Virus record (IMG/VR): IMGVR_UViG_3300046727_000502
Span: 1-29,930 of that record
Reading direction: 5' to 3' (one strand)
Source: a virus
Length of the DNA: 29,930 nt
A model generated the notes under the pieces. That model had not been told where the DNA came from, made no database searches, and saw nothing but the letters and a program-made list of their open reading frames with translations. Positions 27,671 to 29,930 of the stretch are shown here, in pieces (within the stretch, counting starts at the first letter, position 1; each line of letters begins with the position of its first letter). The position numbers and the translations under genes were made by a program.

Positions 27671-28615
27671 ATGCAAATCAGAGGCCAATTTTCCGATTTC
27701 TTCTTTGAAACGATGCTCCCGGCTCTCAATGCCAAGATCTGGGCCAACTTCAAAGCCAAGCCCCCGATGTATACCAGGGTGCTCAACACCGACACCACCG
27801 CGCGCTCCATCGAGCAGTTCTCGCAGATGGTCGGAGTCGGATTGCCTACTGCGGTAGGCGAAACCGAAGACACCCCCACGGACAACTTCATTCAGGGGTT
27901 CAACAAGACGTTCCGCCCCTTGAAATACGGGCTGGGGATCGCCGCCTCGCAAGAGTTGGTCGAAGACGATAAGGTCGGCATCATCAGCCGCCGCTCAGTC
28001 GCTCTCGCCAATTCCATCGCCCAGGCGCGCGAGATTCAAGCAGCCAGCGTTATCAACAACGGCTTCTCCTCGACGGATGCCAACGGCAACAGCACGCTTT
28101 GCCCGGATGGCAAGGTGCTTTTTGCCTCCGACCATCCTCTGATCAAATCCGGCGGCACGCAATCGAACCTGCTCTCGAGTGCGGCCGACCTGGACGTCAC
28201 CTCGCTCGAGCTGGCGCTGACCGACTGGGAACTGATCAAGACGCATGAAGGCTTCTACCAGATGCTGCCCACACCCCGCGTGCTGGTAGCCTCGCAAAAC
28301 AGGTGGAACGTGGCGGAAATCCTGAAGTCTCAGATGCGCTCCGACACACCGAACCACACTGCCAACGCTTTCCAGTACACCGAAACCGGCGGCACTATCG
28401 AATCCATGTGCTGGGCCGGATTCCTCACAGATCCGGATGCCTGGTTCCTGATCGCTCCTCCCGACCAGACCGAGTTGCTCTGGCTCGACCGCAAAGCTCC
28501 CTACACCAAAGCCGATTACATCGAGAAATCGGAAACCGGGATCATTTACATGCGGTATCGCGCGACCTTCGGCAATCACGGCTGGGCCGGCGTCTACGGC
28601 ACTCCCGGCGCGTAG
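27671..28615 (+). CDS. Major capsid protein
   Basis: A 314-residue protein that starts MQIRGQFSDFFFETMLPAL, like Mu gpT-type major head proteins. It has FNKTFRPLKYGLGIAASQEL near residues 79-98, VALANSIAQAREIQAASVIN, and then DGKVLFASDHPL. The end contains IIYMRYRATFGNHGWAGVYGTPGA-like capsid core strands, read in parts. This order (long N-arm, spine helix, then FA.DH motif) is usual in this HK97-fold group. No protease domain is fused. It is followed at once by a strong terminator, fitting a very highly expressed gene. Confidence 0.85.
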   Translation: MQIRGQFSDFFFETMLPALNAKIWANFKAKPPMYTRVLNTDTTARSIEQFSQMVGVGLPTAVGETEDTPTDNFIQGFNKTFRPLKYGLGIAASQELVEDDKVGIISRRSVALANSIAQAREIQAASVINNGFSSTDANGNSTLCPDGKVLFASDHPLIKSGGTQSNLLSSAADLDVTSLELALTDWELIKTHEGFYQMLPTPRVLVASQNRWNVAEILKSQMRSDTPNHTANAFQYTETGGTIESMCWAGFLTDPDAWFLIAPPDQTELLWLDRKAPYTKADYIEKSETGIIYMRYRATFGNHGWAGVYGTPGA

Positions 28616-28636
28616 TTCGTTTCCTCTCCTTGCTCC

Positions 28637-28669
28637 GCGGGGAGTTCTCAACCGCTCCCCGCTTTTTTT
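28637..28669 (+). terminator. Rho-independent terminator after the capsid gene
   Basis: GCGGGGAG (28637-28644), a 10-base loop, CTCCCCGC (28655-28662) and seven T residues (28663-28669). A perfect 8-bp GC-rich stem with T-run; it probably limits read-through from capsid into downstream genes. Confidence 0.92.
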
Positions 28670-28705
28670 CAACCCACTCACCAACACAGAACAGACGGGA
28701 CCACC

Positions 28706-29521
28706 ATGTCATTTCCATCGGATACGCAGCGGGGCATTCCCGCTTGGCTTGCCAAATTCGGGCCGACGCTCTTCAGGGCCCGCTATCGCGCTTCGGTAGG
28801 CGACTCCAACGCCGCCACCAAAGTGCCCGTGATCATTCAAGGGGCGCCCTCGCAGACCGCCAACCTGTTCGAGTGCTACGACTCGGCCAAGAACCTGCTG
28901 GCCGCGATCGACGCCTCGGGCGTGGTGACTTCCGCCGGCGGCGTGACCAATCCCTCCGCCAATAGCCTTGCCATCTCGACGCTAGTGCGGGGTACCAACG
29001 GGCAACTGCTGATCGGGCAGACCGGGGCAGCGACGGCGTACGAGACCGTGACCGGGGACGTCGGCATCACCGCGGGCGGGGTTACCGCCCTCGCCTCGAG
29101 CGTATTGAAAGTGGTCAGCGTCAGTTTGACCAACGCCAATATCAAGAACCTGCGAGCCACGCCGTTTCAACTCGTTGCGGCACCCGCCGCCAACTTCATG
29201 CTGGAGTTCATTTCCGCCAAATTGCTGCTGGTGGCGGGAATCAATGTGCTCACCGAAGCGGGCTACAACCTGGCGGTGAAGTTCACCGACGGCTCGGGCG
29301 CGCAAGTGTCCCAGACCATCGAATGCACGGGGTTCATCGATCAGGCGACCAACACGATTACTAACGGGCTCCCCAAGATCGACGCCATCGTGCCGGCCGC
29401 CTCCGCGTCCGCCGCGGCGCTGGTGCTCCATAACCTGGGCGGCGCTGAATTCGGCGGCAATGCGGGCGTCGACGCCACCATGAAAATCGACATCGTGTAC
29501 CGCGTACACGCGACGAACTAA
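28706..29521 (+). CDS. Virion structural protein, fibre-like (271 aa)
   Basis: A 271-residue strand-rich protein. Residues 30-130 are rich in Gly/Ala/Thr/Val with repeats such as SGVVTSAGGVTNPS, then GDVGITAGGVTAL, typical of phage fibre or trimeric structural shafts. The C-terminal ~120 residues form a separate beta domain (FQLVAAPAANFMLEFISAKL, then KIDIVYRVHATN). The ribosome site is modest (GGGACC). It follows the capsid terminator and so probably has its own promoter or read-through. A head fibre or tail-fibre-like role is inferred. Confidence 0.65.
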   Translation: MSFPSDTQRGIPAWLAKFGPTLFRARYRASVGDSNAATKVPVIIQGAPSQTANLFECYDSAKNLLAAIDASGVVTSAGGVTNPSANSLAISTLVRGTNGQLLIGQTGAATAYETVTGDVGITAGGVTALASSVLKVVSVSLTNANIKNLRATPFQLVAAPAANFMLEFISAKLLLVAGINVLTEAGYNLAVKFTDGSGAQVSQTIECTGFIDQATNTITNGLPKIDAIVPAASASAAALVLHNLGGAEFGGNAGVDATMKIDIVYRVHATN

Positions 29522-29533
29522 AAGGACCAACCT

Positions 29534-29917
29534 ATGTCAACCGTCCAATCCGACGCCACCGTTACGATTGCCGCCGGGGCTACCGGCCTATCCACCGCCG
29601 TCAACGTGGGCAACAAAGTTCCGGTAGCCGTGTTTGTTCCGGCGGCCTGGGTCTCGGCTGCGCTGAGTTTCCAGGTCTCCTACGACCAGGGCACCACCTG
29701 GGCCGACTATTTCAATTCCGCCGGCGTCGAGGTCTCCGTGTCGGCCGCCATCATGGGCGCGGCGGCGACGGCGGCGCGGCCGGTCACGCTCGACCCCTCG
29801 GACTTCGCCGGCGTCATGTTCCTCAAACTGCGCTCGGGCGTCTCTGGCGCCGCGGTGGATCAGACCGCCAGCCGGAAGGTGCAGATCTACACCCGCAAAT
29901 TCTACCCGGTAGGCTAA
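29534..29917 (+). CDS. Virion structural protein, beta-rich (127 aa)
   Basis: A 127-residue Ala/Val-rich protein of beta-sandwich character (VTIAAGATGLSTAVNVGNK, then LSFQVSYDQGTTWADYFNS). It ends RKVQIYTRKFYPVG. The Y/F-QVS-x-D-x-G-x-T-W-x-D-Y pattern resembles carbohydrate-binding or virion surface domains. AGGACC precedes the ATG, 12 bases after the previous stop. Probably a minor surface protein. Confidence 0.6.
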   Translation: MSTVQSDATVTIAAGATGLSTAVNVGNKVPVAVFVPAAWVSAALSFQVSYDQGTTWADYFNSAGVEVSVSAAIMGAAATAARPVTLDPSDFAGVMFLKLRSGVSGAAVDQTASRKVQIYTRKFYPVG

Positions 29918-29919
29918 CC

Positions 29920-29930
29920 ATGCGAAAACT
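29920..29930 (+). CDS. Start of a further gene cut by the window edge
   Basis: An ATG two bases after the previous stop begins a frame reading Met-Arg-Lys, which then leaves the window. The tight spacing suggests it continues the late operon; nothing can be said of its product. Confidence 0.4.

Noticed and set aside
27002-27952. 316-codon minus-strand frame over the decoration-like and capsid genes
   Set aside because: It lies opposite strongly recognisable structural genes with good ribosome sites and has a Gly/Val/Arg-biased shadow composition.

Overview
The window is part of a tailed-bacteriophage genome, or a prophage, from an unidentified GC-rich bacterium (about 60% GC by eye). It carries a small and large terminase pair, portal, scaffold, decoration-like and major capsid proteins, a very large internal virion protein, a replication-initiator module, a phage-type cytosine methyltransferase, a tyrosine integrase and a small serine recombinase. 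Genes are packed with ATGA, GTGA and TAATG stop/start overlaps. Shine-Dalgarno sites are mostly strong and GTG/TTG starts are common. No rRNA, complete tRNA, CRISPR array or housekeeping gene was seen. An acidobacterial or other soil host would fit the style, but nothing here proves it.

Layout. (1) 1-3630: the 3' part of a giant LPD-type virion protein, open at the left edge. (2) 3700-6140: an accessory region with a serine recombinase, three small genes (two behind identical hairpin + Shine-Dalgarno cassettes), and two leftward small genes, one with a terminase-small-like helix-turn-helix. (3) 6182-8773: a rightward, fully overlapping early operon behind a near-consensus sigma-70 promoter framed by a 9-bp inverted repeat. 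It includes a LAGLIDADG homing endonuclease and an HNH/DUF968-like protein. (4) 14069 down to 8744: a leftward replication operon with a winged-helix initiator, a probable helicase-loader-position protein, a DnaA-domain-IV-like protein, an alanine-rich Imm5-like protein and an orphan C5-cytosine methyltransferase. (5) 14070-18847: integrase, two stand-alone LuxR-type HTH proteins, and small cytoplasmic and membrane proteins. (6) 18926 to the right end: the packaging and head module, with a strong terminator after the capsid gene and two further virion proteins.

How it works together. The most interesting element is a probable lambda-O-style replication origin inside the initiator gene 12455-13573. 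A 13-bp iteron recurs in direct and inverted orientation, including a perfect 24-bp palindrome. It is followed by an AT-rich pyrimidine/purine-asymmetric tract and a (CCT)17 repeat. Identical iterons are read in different codon frames, so the repeat is conserved as DNA and not as protein. Other points of interest are the duplicated hairpin/SD cassettes, tandem Cys-rich paralogues between terminase and portal with a 21-bp repeated gene start, a terminase ATPase with an altered Walker A loop, small opposite-strand genes between late genes, and a duplicated, palindrome-rich patch upstream of the head genes.

The left edge (internal virion protein, expected at the end of a late operon) and the right edge (just after the capsid) would join naturally if the genome is circular or circularly permuted, with the missing tail genes outside the window. 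That is inference.
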